Shown here: in pieces, positions 1 to 8,539 of the stretch
How the letters are laid out: each line of letters begins with the position of its first letter
Numbering within the stretch: position 1 is the stretch's first letter
Assembly (NCBI GenBank): GCA_040772005.1
Contig: JAXGYZ010000006.1
Span: forward strand, 246,896-310,895
Reading direction: 5' to 3'
Length of the DNA stretch: 64,000 bases
Source: MWBF01 sp040772005
Lineage (GTDB): Bacteria; Chloroflexota; Anaerolineae; CG2-30-64-16
Notes under the pieces: generated by a model
What the model was told of the DNA's origin: nothing
The model's database searches: none
Seen by the model: only the letters and a program-made list of their open reading frames with translations
Position numbers and translations under genes: made by a program

Positions 1-1627
1 GGCCCTGGAACAGCGCACCGAAGGCTGGATCGCGGGTCTGCAACTCGCGGCGCTTTCGATGCAGGGGCGCGAGGATGCCCAGACGTTCATGCAGGACTTC
101 ACGGGCAGCCAGCACTTCGTGCTGGAATATCTCGTGGAGGAAGTCTTGCGGCGCCAGGCGGCGCCAATGCAGCAGTTCCTGCTCGAAACTTCCCTGCTCC
201 AGCGGATGTGCGCGCCATTGTGCGATGCAGTGACAGAATCTGCCGAGAGTGAGCAGGCGCTGGCAGACCTAAACCGCCGCAACCTCTTCATTATCCCGCT
301 GGATAGCGAGCACTATTGGTTTCGTTATCATCACCTGTTTGCGGAATTTCTGAAAAGTCATCTGCAGCGCACGCGCGCCGGCGATGTGCCCGTGCTGCAT
401 CGCCGTGCTGCGGAATGGTTCCAGGCGAACAACCACCCGGAAGAAGCCCTGCACCATGCCTTTGCCATTCCCGATTACCCCTATGTCAGCCGTCTTGTGG
501 TGGACAACTGGCGGCGCGTCTATCATAGGGGCCGCCTGGCTACCGCCGTGCAATGGCTCGAATCTTTGCCCGGTGATCTGCTCCGCCAATCGCCGGCGTT
601 GGGCGTGGCGTATTGCTGGACCTTGTTCATACGCGGCGATTATGAGCGTATCGGTTCATATCTCGACGACGTCACCCAGTCCTTTGACCGTATGGTGGCC
701 GCGGGAGAGCTGCCGGTCGAACACCCCGAGTACAACATCATCCTGCATCAAGTGACCTTGTTGCGCGCCGTCGTCATGCGGCATCACGGAGACGTTGCCG
801 GCGCAATTCAGGAAGTGGAACAGCTCTTGCCAACGGTGGTTCGCCTTCGACAGACACTGGGCCAGACGGTTGTCGATATGGGGTACACCGCGTGCTATTC
901 GCAGATGGGCTATAACTATGTGGCGGCTAACGATCTGGACCGGGCAGCAGATTACCTGAGCCGCGTCAGCCCGCACGCGCGCGGCTGCGGCAATCTCTTC
1001 GCCCTGGCTCACGCGACCATGGAGTGGGCCAGAATCAGCCTGGCGCAAGGGCGCGTGGAGCAGGCAGAAGCAATCTGCCGCCATGAACTGTCACTGATGC
1101 AACAACCGGCTTATGCCGGAACTCCGGCCTTCTGTTTGATTCAGCTCGCCCTGGCCGATGTATTGCGCGTCAAGCAAGCATGGGACGAAGCGGAAAGCCT
1201 TCTCCGCCAGGGATTGGAGACAGCCCGCAGCAGCGGGCACGCGTACTACCTGGCGCAGGGCTATCTGATTACGGCGCGGCTGCATCACGCCCAGGGAAAA
1301 CCGGCCCAGGCGCAGGATGCTGTGCACCAGGCGGAACAGATTGCCGCCGCCATTCACAACCGTTTCCTGGATGACGCGATCGCGCAGACCCGGCAAACGC
1401 TGGCGAGCAGGTCATCGCCCGCGCAACCGCTGATCGAACCGCTGAGCGAGCGCGAACTCGAAGTCTTGCGCTTGATCTGCGCGGGCAAGTCGAACCAGGA
1501 AATTGCCGATGAACTCTTTCTCGCCTTGAACACGGTCAAGCGCCACGCCAACAATCTCTACGGCAAGCTGGGCGTCAGCCGGCGCGCCCAGGCAATCATG
1601 GAAGCACGCAGGTTAGAACTGGTTTGA
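1..1627 (+). CDS. LuxR-family regulator of the MalT/LAL type (5' end outside window)
   Basis: The reading frame is open from base 2, so the N-terminal part, where MalT/LAL regulators carry a P-loop ATPase, lies upstream of the window. The visible ~541 residues begin with the segment RTEGWIAGLQLAALS, typical of the end of that ATPase module. A long alpha-helical, TPR-like sensor region follows. A C-terminal LuxR helix-turn-helix occupies about the last 65 residues (LSERELEVLRLICAGKSN, then EIADELFLALNTVKRHANN). By family it would be a ligand- or ATP-responsive transcriptional activator; the regulon cannot be told from sequence. An internal ATG at 59 is not the start. A strong terminator follows 18 nt after the stop, so the gene ends its own transcript. 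Confidence 0.9.
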   Translation, partial: ALEQRTEGWIAGLQLAALSMQGREDAQTFMQDFTGSQHFVLEYLVEEVLRRQAAPMQQFLLETSLLQRMCAPLCDAVTESAESEQALADLNRRNLFIIPLDSEHYWFRYHHLFAEFLKSHLQRTRAGDVPVLHRRAAEWFQANNHPEEALHHAFAIPDYPYVSRLVVDNWRRVYHRGRLATAVQWLESLPGDLLRQSPALGVAYCWTLFIRGDYERIGSYLDDVTQSFDRMVAAGELPVEHPEYNIILHQVTLLRAVVMRHHGDVAGAIQEVEQLLPTVVRLRQTLGQTVVDMGYTACYSQMGYNYVAANDLDRAADYLSRVSPHARGCGNLFALAHATMEWARISLAQGRVEQAEAICRHELSLMQQPAYAGTPAFCLIQLALADVLRVKQAWDEAESLLRQGLETARSSGHAYYLAQGYLITARLHHAQGKPAQAQDAVHQAEQIAAAIHNRFLDDAIAQTRQTLASRSSPAQPLIEPLSERELEVLRLICAGKSNQEIADELFLALNTVKRHANNLYGKLGVSRRAQAIMEARRLELV

Positions 1628-1644
1628 TCGACCCTTCCATCAAC

Positions 1645-1678
1645 AAAGGAGCCTAACACTTTGGTGTTAGGCTCCTTT
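1645..1678 (+). terminator. Rho-independent terminator of the LuxR gene
   Basis: A perfect 15-bp stem (AAAGGAGCCTAACAC / GTGTTAGGCTCCTTT) encloses a TTTG tetraloop. The A-rich 5' arm and T-rich 3' arm make it potentially bidirectional. It separates the regulator from the small gene at 1740. Confidence 0.9.
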
Positions 1679-1739
1679 TGATTCCGAATCCCACTCTGGT
1701 GTGTTCCAAAGCGAGACCCTCCGGCCATATACTCCTGGC

Positions 1740-1961
1740 ATGAAAACCCAAAGCGACGCCCCAGTTTACGAAATCCGGTTGAAGAGCCATCTGGGCCAAA
1801 ACACATTGGTCTGGTTCGCAGATTTCAATGTGGAATACAGCCCCGATGGGGAAACGATCCTGCGCGGCCCCATTGTTGACCAGGCCGCGCTGGATGGCAT
1901 TCTCGCACGCATCTGTGACCTGGGCCTGAGCCTGACGTTGTTTCGACGATCGGGCAAATAG
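1740..1961 (+). CDS. Conserved 73-aa protein of unknown function
   Basis: An acidic, soluble protein of 73 residues starting MKTQSDAPVYEIRLKSHL. It contains the pattern H-L-G-x(5)-W-F near the N-terminus and GPIVDQAALDGILARICDLG near the C-terminus. From memory, small proteins with this W-F...DG-T-L-GPV-DQAALHGLL layout are common in Chloroflexota and Actinobacteria and have no assigned function. The ATG at 1740 is preferred over one 39 nt upstream because the family begins close to this methionine. The gene lies 27 nt upstream of the ABC permease and may be co-transcribed with it. I see no catalytic motif. Confidence 0.7.
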   Translation: MKTQSDAPVYEIRLKSHLGQNTLVWFADFNVEYSPDGETILRGPIVDQAALDGILARICDLGLSLTLFRRSGK

Positions 1962-1988
1962 CCGTTTTGACACCGAAAGAGGTGACCC

Positions 1989-4307
1989 ATGTACTACAGG
2001 GCAATCCGCAACGACGTTCTGAGGAGCAAAGCAATCACACTGACGACCACGCTGTTTGTCGTCGCCGCGGCCATGCTCGTCGCGCTGGCAGCTGTCCTGG
2101 TCGTCAACCTGGCGGGTGCAATTGGTACCCTGATGACACAGGCAAAAACGCCGCATTTCACACAAATGCACGCTGGCGAACTGGATCTAGCGCGGCTGGC
2201 GGCTTTTGCCGAACAGAACGAGGCTGTCGCCGATTTTCAGGCATTGGAGTTTCTCAACGTGGACGGCGCGCAGTTCTCATTTGCGGGCGGCTCGCTGGCA
2301 GACAGCGTCCAGGACAACGGCTTTGCGGTGCAGAGCGAAAGATTCGATTTCCTGCTCGACCTGGATGGGAAGATCATCACCGTCTCTGACGGCGAAATCT
2401 ATGTCCCCATTACCTATATCCAGGGCGGCATCGCCAGGATTGGCGAAACGGTGACCGTGGCCGGCAAAACCTTCACCATCGCCGGCGCGCTGCGCGACTC
2501 GCAGATGCAGCCGCTGCTCTCCTCATCCAAGCGCTTCCTGGTGAGTCAGAATGATTTCGCGGCGCTCCGGCAGTTCGGCAGCGTGGAGTATCTGATCGAG
2601 TTTCGGCTGCACGACCTGGGCAGACTGGGCGCGTTCGAGGCTGCCTATACCGCGGCCGGGCTGGAATCCAACGGGCCGACCCTCACCTATGTCCTGTTCA
2701 GGATGTTCAACGGCCTCTCCGACGGGCTGATGATTGCGGTCATCCTGCTGGTCAGCGCGCTGGTGATCGCCATCGCCTTCCTCTGTATCCGTTTCACTCT
2801 GCTGGCGAAAATCGAGGACGACTACCGCGAAATCGGCGTGATGAAAGCCATCGGCCTGCGCGTGGCCGACATCAAGAAGATCTACCTGACCAAATACGTC
2901 GCCATCGCCGCCGCAGGCAGCCTGATCGGCTACGGGCTTTCCTTCGTCTTTCAGGATGCGCTGCTGGCCAACATCCGGCTGTACATGGGCGAAAGCGCCA
3001 ACGCCTCCCTTGCGCCGCTCCTGGGCATCGTCAGCGTGGCGCTGGTCTTCCTGGCCATCAGCGGCTATGTGAACGGCGTGCTGGGGCGCTTTCGCAAAAT
3101 CTCCCCGGCGGAAGCCGTCCGCTTCGGGATCTCGCAGGAAAAAGCGGTCGGCGGCAGGCGTTTCCGCCTAAGCACGAACCGATTGCTGGGCACGAATGTC
3201 TTCCTGGGCGTGAAGGATGTGCTCGCCCGCAAGAGCCTGTACGTCACCATGCTGACGGTGCTGGCGCTGGCGGTGTTCATCATCATCGTCCCGCAGAATT
3301 TGTACAACACCATCTCGTCCAGCAGCTTCATCACGTACATGGGCGTCGGGGACAGCGACCTGCGCATTGACATCCAGCAGACCGACCACATCGCCGAAAA
3401 AGCGGCGGAGATCGCGGCGGCCCTGGAGCGTGACGCCGACATCGCCAAATTCGTGGTGCTGACCACCCAGACCTTCAGCGTGGCGCTGGCTGACGGCTCA
3501 GAGGAGCGCATCAAGGTTGAGTTGGGCGACCATGCGGTGTTTCCCCTGACCTACATCCAGGGACGCGCCCCCGTGGCGGAGAACGAGATCGCGCTTTCGG
3601 CGCTGAATGCCAGCGAGCTGGGCAAAAAAGTGGGGGATGCGGTCACGCTGGTCGTTGACGGGCGCGAGACCCCTCTCACCGTCTGCGGCACGTATTCCGA
3701 CGTAACCCACGGCGGCAAATCCGCCAAAGCGGTCTTCGCCGACCCCTCGGCGGACATCATGTGGAGCGTCGTCACCGCCGAACTGGCCGACCCGGCGCTG
3801 GCGGGTGAAAAGGTTGCCGAATACGCGGACAGGTTCGCCTTCGCCAAGGTCTCGGACATTGACGAGTTCATCCGCCAGACTTACGGCGCCACCATCAGCG
3901 CCATCGGTCAGGCGGCCCGGGCCGCCGTCGGTGTGGCGCTGACCATCACCGTGCTGATCACACTGTTGTTCATGCGCATGTTGGTCGCCAAGGACCGCTA
4001 CGCCATTGCGGTGATGAAGGCCTTCGGCTTTACGAACTCGGACATCCAGGCGCAGTACGTGGCGCGCTCGGTTTTCGTCCTGAGCGTGGGCATCTTGATT
4101 GGCGCACTGCTGGCAAACACGCTCGGACAAGCGCTGGCGGGGGCGGTGATTGCCTCGTTTGGGGCGGGCTCCTTTAAATTCATCGTCAACCCGCTCTTTG
4201 CCTACCTGCTCAGCCCGCTGCTGATGGCGGGCGTGGTGCTGGTCGCCACCTACTTCGGCACCCTGGACGCAGGCCAAATCCAAATCTCTGAGAATATCAA
4301 GGAGTGA
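1989..4307 (+). CDS. ABC transporter permease, duplicated FtsX/MacB-type
   Basis: A 772-aa membrane protein with an N-terminal transmembrane helix (residues ~18-45), an extracytoplasmic domain, and a first FtsX core (~250-370) with the cytoplasmic coupling motif EIGVMKAIGLRVADI. A second extracytoplasmic domain and a second FtsX core (~635-770) with AVMKAFGFTNSDIQ follow. This two-core layout is that of large FtsX-type permeases involved in lipoprotein, lipid or antimicrobial-peptide handling. The start has a good ribosome site (GAAAGAGGTG). The partner ATPase starts 7 nt after the stop. The substrate is not deducible. Confidence 0.9.
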   Translation: MYYRAIRNDVLRSKAITLTTTLFVVAAAMLVALAAVLVVNLAGAIGTLMTQAKTPHFTQMHAGELDLARLAAFAEQNEAVADFQALEFLNVDGAQFSFAGGSLADSVQDNGFAVQSERFDFLLDLDGKIITVSDGEIYVPITYIQGGIARIGETVTVAGKTFTIAGALRDSQMQPLLSSSKRFLVSQNDFAALRQFGSVEYLIEFRLHDLGRLGAFEAAYTAAGLESNGPTLTYVLFRMFNGLSDGLMIAVILLVSALVIAIAFLCIRFTLLAKIEDDYREIGVMKAIGLRVADIKKIYLTKYVAIAAAGSLIGYGLSFVFQDALLANIRLYMGESANASLAPLLGIVSVALVFLAISGYVNGVLGRFRKISPAEAVRFGISQEKAVGGRRFRLSTNRLLGTNVFLGVKDVLARKSLYVTMLTVLALAVFIIIVPQNLYNTISSSSFITYMGVGDSDLRIDIQQTDHIAEKAAEIAAALERDADIAKFVVLTTQTFSVALADGSEERIKVELGDHAVFPLTYIQGRAPVAENEIALSALNASELGKKVGDAVTLVVDGRETPLTVCGTYSDVTHGGKSAKAVFADPSADIMWSVVTAELADPALAGEKVAEYADRFAFAKVSDIDEFIRQTYGATISAIGQAARAAVGVALTITVLITLLFMRMLVAKDRYAIAVMKAFGFTNSDIQAQYVARSVFVLSVGILIGALLANTLGQALAGAVIASFGAGSFKFIVNPLFAYLLSPLLMAGVVLVATYFGTLDAGQIQISENIKE

Positions 4308-4314
4308 ACCAACC

Positions 4315-5073
4315 ATGCAACCCCTCATTACCAGTGAAAACATTACCAAGTCCTTCGGCCTGGGCGCAGAGAAACGCAACGTCCTCGACGGCATCTCGGT
4401 AGATATCCATCAGGGCGAGTTCGTCGCCGTGATGGGCCCTTCGGGTTCGGGGAAATCCACCCTGCTGTATGCCCTGAGCGCCATGGACAGCGTGGATAGC
4501 GGCAAAGTCATTTTCGACGGGGAGGATCTGTCGGCGCTCAAGGAAAACGAACTTGCCGACCTGCGCCGCACCCGAATGGGCTTTGTCTTCCAACAGCCGA
4601 CCCTGCTGCGAAACTTGAACATCCTCGACAACATCCTCCTGCCATCCATGCGCAATGGCCGAAAAAACGGCCTGGCCGAAAGAGCCCAAATGTTAATGGA
4701 AAAAACCGGCATCGCTGGGCTGGAGGAGCGCGACATCACCCAGGCGTCGGGCGGGCAGCTCCAACGGGTGGGCATCTGCCGTGCGCTGATGGGCGACCCG
4801 AAAATTATCTTCGGCGACGAGCCGACCGGCGCCCTGAACTCCACCGCGTCCAACGAGATCATGGCGCTGCTGGCCGACATCCATCGCAGTAGCGTGACCA
4901 TCCTGCTGGTCACCCATGACGTCAGGGTGGCAGCCAAAACCGAGCGGGTGCTTTTCCTCTTCGACGGCAAAATCGCCGGCGAGCACCGGCCCGGCGTGTA
5001 CGACGCAGCGCGGGATGACCTCAAGGCCCGCGAGGAAAGTCTCACGGCCTGGCTGAACGAGATGCAGTTCTAA
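4315..5073 (+). CDS. ABC transporter ATP-binding protein (MacB/LolD-like)
   Basis: A 252-aa ATPase with all ABC motifs: Walker A GPSGSGKST (residues 41-49), signature SGGQLQRV, Walker B IIFGDEPTGAL and H-loop VTHD. It powers the permease encoded immediately upstream. The ALNSTAS sequence after Walker B matches the MacB/LolD/FtsE group that pairs with FtsX-type permeases. Translational coupling is likely because only 7 nt separate the two genes. Confidence 0.93.
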   Translation: MQPLITSENITKSFGLGAEKRNVLDGISVDIHQGEFVAVMGPSGSGKSTLLYALSAMDSVDSGKVIFDGEDLSALKENELADLRRTRMGFVFQQPTLLRNLNILDNILLPSMRNGRKNGLAERAQMLMEKTGIAGLEERDITQASGGQLQRVGICRALMGDPKIIFGDEPTGALNSTASNEIMALLADIHRSSVTILLVTHDVRVAAKTERVLFLFDGKIAGEHRPGVYDAARDDLKAREESLTAWLNEMQF

Positions 5074-5109
5074 AGCAACTCTTCAGATACAAACCAAACG
5101 GAGGCTACA

Positions 5110-5916
5110 ATGAAGAAAAGCAAGTTGGATCCAATGTGGCAGTACACGATCTATGCCTATCTGGCATTCTGGGCCATCATCCTCGTGCTGGGCGGACTGG
5201 CATCTATGGTATTCGCTGCACCGCCCGTAGTCATGACCGGCATCACCATTCTGGGCAGTTGGTCGCCCACCATCGTGCTCCTGCTCATGCTAAAGAAGCT
5301 CAAGCCAGGCATGACGATCGTGGGGTTCTACCAGCGGGCCTTTCAAGACAGGCTCAGCATCCCCTTGCTGATCGCGATACCGGTGCTTGTCTTCGGCATC
5401 TTCCTGGCCGCGGCGTGGCTGTCGTCCGTGGTGGAAAAGACCGCGTTCACGGCGCAAGTGGCGCTCCCCTCAGCCTTGGCCGGCGCAATTCTGCTGACGA
5501 TCTTCCAGGGCCCCAGCGGCGAGGAGTCCGGCTGGCGCGGCTATCTGCGCCCGGAACTGGAAGGGCGCTATGGGTTCCTGAAGGGCAACCTCATTCTGGG
5601 TCTGGTCTGGGCATTCTGGCACGCGCCGCTGTGGTTCCTCGCTTCAGACTATGCAGGTTCGGAGGCCTTGATCTTCATCGCGGCCAATATCGTCGTGCTG
5701 ACCGCCCTGACGCTGATCATGGGCCTCTTCATGCAGCGGTGCAATAATCTGTTGATCGCGTTCTGGATTCACTTCTGCTTCAATCTCTCGTTGCGCTTCT
5801 TTGCGGGCGATGTGTATTTCTTCGCCGTCATCTCGGTGCTGTATGCCGTGGCCGCGCTGGCTTTGCTGCGGCTTCTGCCCAGGAAGGAACCGACACCGTT
5901 GCCGGGATTGGCATGA
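5110..5916 (+). CDS. CPBP-family intramembrane metalloprotease
   Basis: A 268-aa polytopic membrane protein with the three hallmarks of the CPBP (CAAX protease/bacteriocin-processing) family. These are EESGWRGYL at about residues 138-146 (EExxxR), a histidine in WAFWHAPLWF near 170, and the third motif HFCFN (HxxxN) near 220. Family members are membrane-embedded proteases, several of them linked to bacteriocin self-immunity. Its place 36 nt after an FtsX-type ABC pair would fit peptide export or immunity, but that is inference. Confidence 0.88.
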   Translation: MKKSKLDPMWQYTIYAYLAFWAIILVLGGLASMVFAAPPVVMTGITILGSWSPTIVLLLMLKKLKPGMTIVGFYQRAFQDRLSIPLLIAIPVLVFGIFLAAAWLSSVVEKTAFTAQVALPSALAGAILLTIFQGPSGEESGWRGYLRPELEGRYGFLKGNLILGLVWAFWHAPLWFLASDYAGSEALIFIAANIVVLTALTLIMGLFMQRCNNLLIAFWIHFCFNLSLRFFAGDVYFFAVISVLYAVAALALLRLLPRKEPTPLPGLA

Positions 5917-5939
5917 CGGCCATTCTGGCAGGAGCATAG

Positions 5940-6848
5940 ATGATGAAAATCTTCGATGTCTATGCCTATGGCGTCATCGCGGCGAGCGAACTCCATCTGT
6001 TGAGCACGCCCTTCCCCTCGCCCGACGCCTACGCAGAGATTGCCGAGACTCACTTCATGACCGGCGGTGAAGCTCTCAATTCGGCGATCGTCCTGAGCCG
6101 CCTGGGGCTAAGCGTGCAGCTGGACGGCAACTGGATCGGCGATGCGCCGGCCGGCGCACACCTGCTGGCAACCATCCAGCGCTACGGGATCGATGCCCGG
6201 CGCTTGCGGGTCGAGCCGGGCTTTGCCGGGGTGCGGGAGATCGTCTTCTCAGATGCGCACAGCCGGACCATCTTTGGCAACTACATCGATCTGCTGTCCA
6301 CCAAACGGAAGTGGAACATCCCCCAGAAAGCTGACCTGGCCGGGGCGCGGATCATCTGTGTGGACCCGCCGTTTCGCGCCGAGAGCGCCCTGGTTGGGAG
6401 CTACGCCGTCGAATTGGGCATTCCCTTTGTCTCCGTTGATTGCCCCTACGACACGCCGTTGTCCAGCGCGGCCGCGGCGGTCATCCTGTCCGGGGAGTTT
6501 CGCAACCGGGCATATCCCCAGGCGGAGTTATCCGAACTGTTCGCCGCATACCAGCAGCGCGCGCAGGGACTGGTCGTGTTTACCGTGGGAGATGAGGCCA
6601 TCTGGTACGGCAGAAAAGGGGCACCCAGCACGCAGTTCAAGCCGTATCGCGTCGAAGTCGTAGACAGCGCCGGCGCCGGGGATTCGTTTCGGGCCGGCGT
6701 CATCTACGGGATGTTGCAGCAGTGGGACGATGATCAAACCATCCGGTACGCGGCGGCCCTCGCGGGATTGGTGTGCGCCGGCTTTCCCGGCGTGCTGAAC
6801 AGTCCGCCACACGCCGAAGTCATGCGCTTTATTCAAGAACGCAGTTGA
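5940..6848 (+). CDS. PfkB-family carbohydrate kinase
   Basis: A 302-aa cytosolic kinase of the ribokinase/PfkB family. The N-terminal substrate-binding signature is TGGEALNSAIVLSRLG. The C-terminal signature DSAGAGDSFRAG (near residue 244) carries the GAGD anion hole and the catalytic aspartate. It phosphorylates a sugar or nucleoside hydroxyl with ATP; the sugar cannot be named. Two consecutive ATG codons (5940, 5943) follow GGAGCATAG. The gene is 23 nt after the CPBP gene and probably in the same transcript. Confidence 0.9.
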   Translation: MMKIFDVYAYGVIAASELHLLSTPFPSPDAYAEIAETHFMTGGEALNSAIVLSRLGLSVQLDGNWIGDAPAGAHLLATIQRYGIDARRLRVEPGFAGVREIVFSDAHSRTIFGNYIDLLSTKRKWNIPQKADLAGARIICVDPPFRAESALVGSYAVELGIPFVSVDCPYDTPLSSAAAAVILSGEFRNRAYPQAELSELFAAYQQRAQGLVVFTVGDEAIWYGRKGAPSTQFKPYRVEVVDSAGAGDSFRAGVIYGMLQQWDDDQTIRYAAALAGLVCAGFPGVLNSPPHAEVMRFIQERS

Positions 6849-6870
6849 TCAGGAGTCTGTAGGGATTACT

Positions 6871-7992
6871 ATGAACAAGACACCATCCGGCACAACCCTG
6901 CGCCGCAGGGATTTCTTGAGGCTCTCAGCCGCCGTGGGCATAACGGCCGCCGGCGGTCACCTGCTCGACACCTACACGCCGTGGCTCAATGATGAAGCGC
7001 AGGCTGCCATTGCCAGACAACCTTTCACACGGGATGATGCCATGTCGCCACAAATGATCGAAATGGTCCGCTACGCCACCCTGGCCGCCAACGGACACAA
7101 CACCCAGCCCTGGAAGTTCGCCATTCGCCAGGACACGATCGAAATCCATCCCGACTACAGCCGCCATCTGCCGGTGGTGGACCCGGACAACCGGGAGTTA
7201 TGGATCAGCCTGGGCTGCGCGCTGGAAAACTTGCTGCTGGCGGCACGAGCGGCAGGCTACGCGCCCGAAGTCGCCTACCCGGACGCAAAGGATTTCATCC
7301 GCGTGCAGTTGATGGCCGCTACGCCCCAGGCCAGCCCGTGGTTCGACGCCATCCCCCTGCGCCAGACAACGCGCTCCGTCTATGACGGGCGTCCCGTGCC
7401 GGCCGCTGACCTGGAGATCGTGCAATCCCTACCGCTGGAGCCAGGGATTGCGTTGCGCTTTCTCGCCGCTCCGGCGGAGATGGAAACCGCACTGGCGTAC
7501 ATCAATGCGGGCAATCTCCATCAGTATGCCGACCACGCCTTTATGGATGAGCTGATCGCTTGGCTGCGCTTCAACAAGAAGGAGGCCATGGCTACCCTGG
7601 ATGGCCTGTACTCGCGCTGTTCGGGTAACCCGGCCGTACCCCGCTGGCTGGGGCAGATGTTTGTCAGGGGCACGAAACCGCAGCAGCAGGCCGATGCCGA
7701 CGCGGAGAAGCTGCGCAGTTCCGCGGGGGCGGTTGTCATCGGTTCAGATACAGACGACAAAGCGGCCTGGGTGCGCGCCGGGCAGGTCTATGAGCGGCTG
7801 GCGCTGCAGATGACCGCCTTGAACATCAAGTCGGCGCTGCTCAACCAGCCCATCGAAGTGGCGGAGCTGCGCGGGCAGTTTGCGAGCGCCCTGGGCCTGG
7901 CCGCAGCGCAGTCGCAACTACTGATGCGCTTCGGCTACGCCGCCGACCTGCCGCGTTCCCTGCGCCGGCCGGTGGAGCGGGTGTTGGTCTGA
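6871..7992 (+). CDS. Tat-exported Acg-like nitroreductase/FMN-binding protein
   Basis: A 373-aa protein with a twin-arginine signal (RRRDFLRLSAAVG, residues ~11-24) followed by a hydrophobic stretch, so it is predicted to be exported folded with cofactor. The segment NGHNTQPWKFAI near residue 72 is the flavin-contacting N-x-x-P-W motif of the nitroreductase fold. The overall length and the C-terminal VAELRGQFASALGL region fit the Acg family, in which some members sequester FMN rather than catalyse reduction. It ends the co-directional block that starts at 1740. Confidence 0.82.
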   Translation: MNKTPSGTTLRRRDFLRLSAAVGITAAGGHLLDTYTPWLNDEAQAAIARQPFTRDDAMSPQMIEMVRYATLAANGHNTQPWKFAIRQDTIEIHPDYSRHLPVVDPDNRELWISLGCALENLLLAARAAGYAPEVAYPDAKDFIRVQLMAATPQASPWFDAIPLRQTTRSVYDGRPVPAADLEIVQSLPLEPGIALRFLAAPAEMETALAYINAGNLHQYADHAFMDELIAWLRFNKKEAMATLDGLYSRCSGNPAVPRWLGQMFVRGTKPQQQADADAEKLRSSAGAVVIGSDTDDKAAWVRAGQVYERLALQMTALNIKSALLNQPIEVAELRGQFASALGLAAAQSQLLMRFGYAADLPRSLRRPVERVLV

Positions 7993-8010
7993 CAGGACGA
8001 GAAGGGCGCG

Positions 8011-8430
8011 CGGGCGAAGTAAACCGTGGCATGCGCGCATGCCCCAACGGCATTTCGTCCACAACGATGAGCCGGGCAGACCACCGCTGTGGGCACCGCA
8101 CGGCCCGCGGCGGTTTCCTGTCGCCCCTGCCGATGTATCGTACGCGGATTCGTTGGGGCGAGGCCGGCACTCCCGCATCGACGTCGACGGATGGTCATGC
8201 CCTGATGTCCTGACCGTCGAATACGGAATAGGGTCGTTGCCGGCCTCGCCTGGGCATCGCACACGATGCACGCGCGCCATGCGACACAACGCACCCACAT
8301 CGCGGGCCCCCCGCCTCGTGTGGCACGCGAGGGCGAAGTAAACCCTCAAGGACAGCTCGTGCACCACGGTGAGCGGGGCAATCCACGGCGGTGGGCACCG
8401 CACGCCCCGCCACGGTTTCCTTCGCGCCCT
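8011..8430. repeat. Two copies of a MITE-like intergenic repeat (gap before the HAF-repeat gene)
   Basis: The 547-nt gap between 7992 and 8540 holds no convincing gene. Copy 1 spans about 8011-8128 and copy 2 about 8331-8430. Each begins GGGCGAAGTAAACC and ends with the inverted form GGTTTCC-T-TCGCSCC, and both share an interior GTGGGCACCGCAC. A third copy lies at 10794-10911. A side motif GCCATGCGACMCAACGCACCC (around 8278-8297) recurs next to copy 3. No transposase is present, so these would be non-autonomous elements. Confidence 0.6.
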
Positions 8431-8539
8431 ACATTCCGCCGTGCCAAACACCACCACCCCGCGCGCAATTGCCGTCCTTCGTGCGTTATGCTACACTCCA
8501 CGCCATCGTCACACAGTTTTGATCACCCGGAGATGAGCG

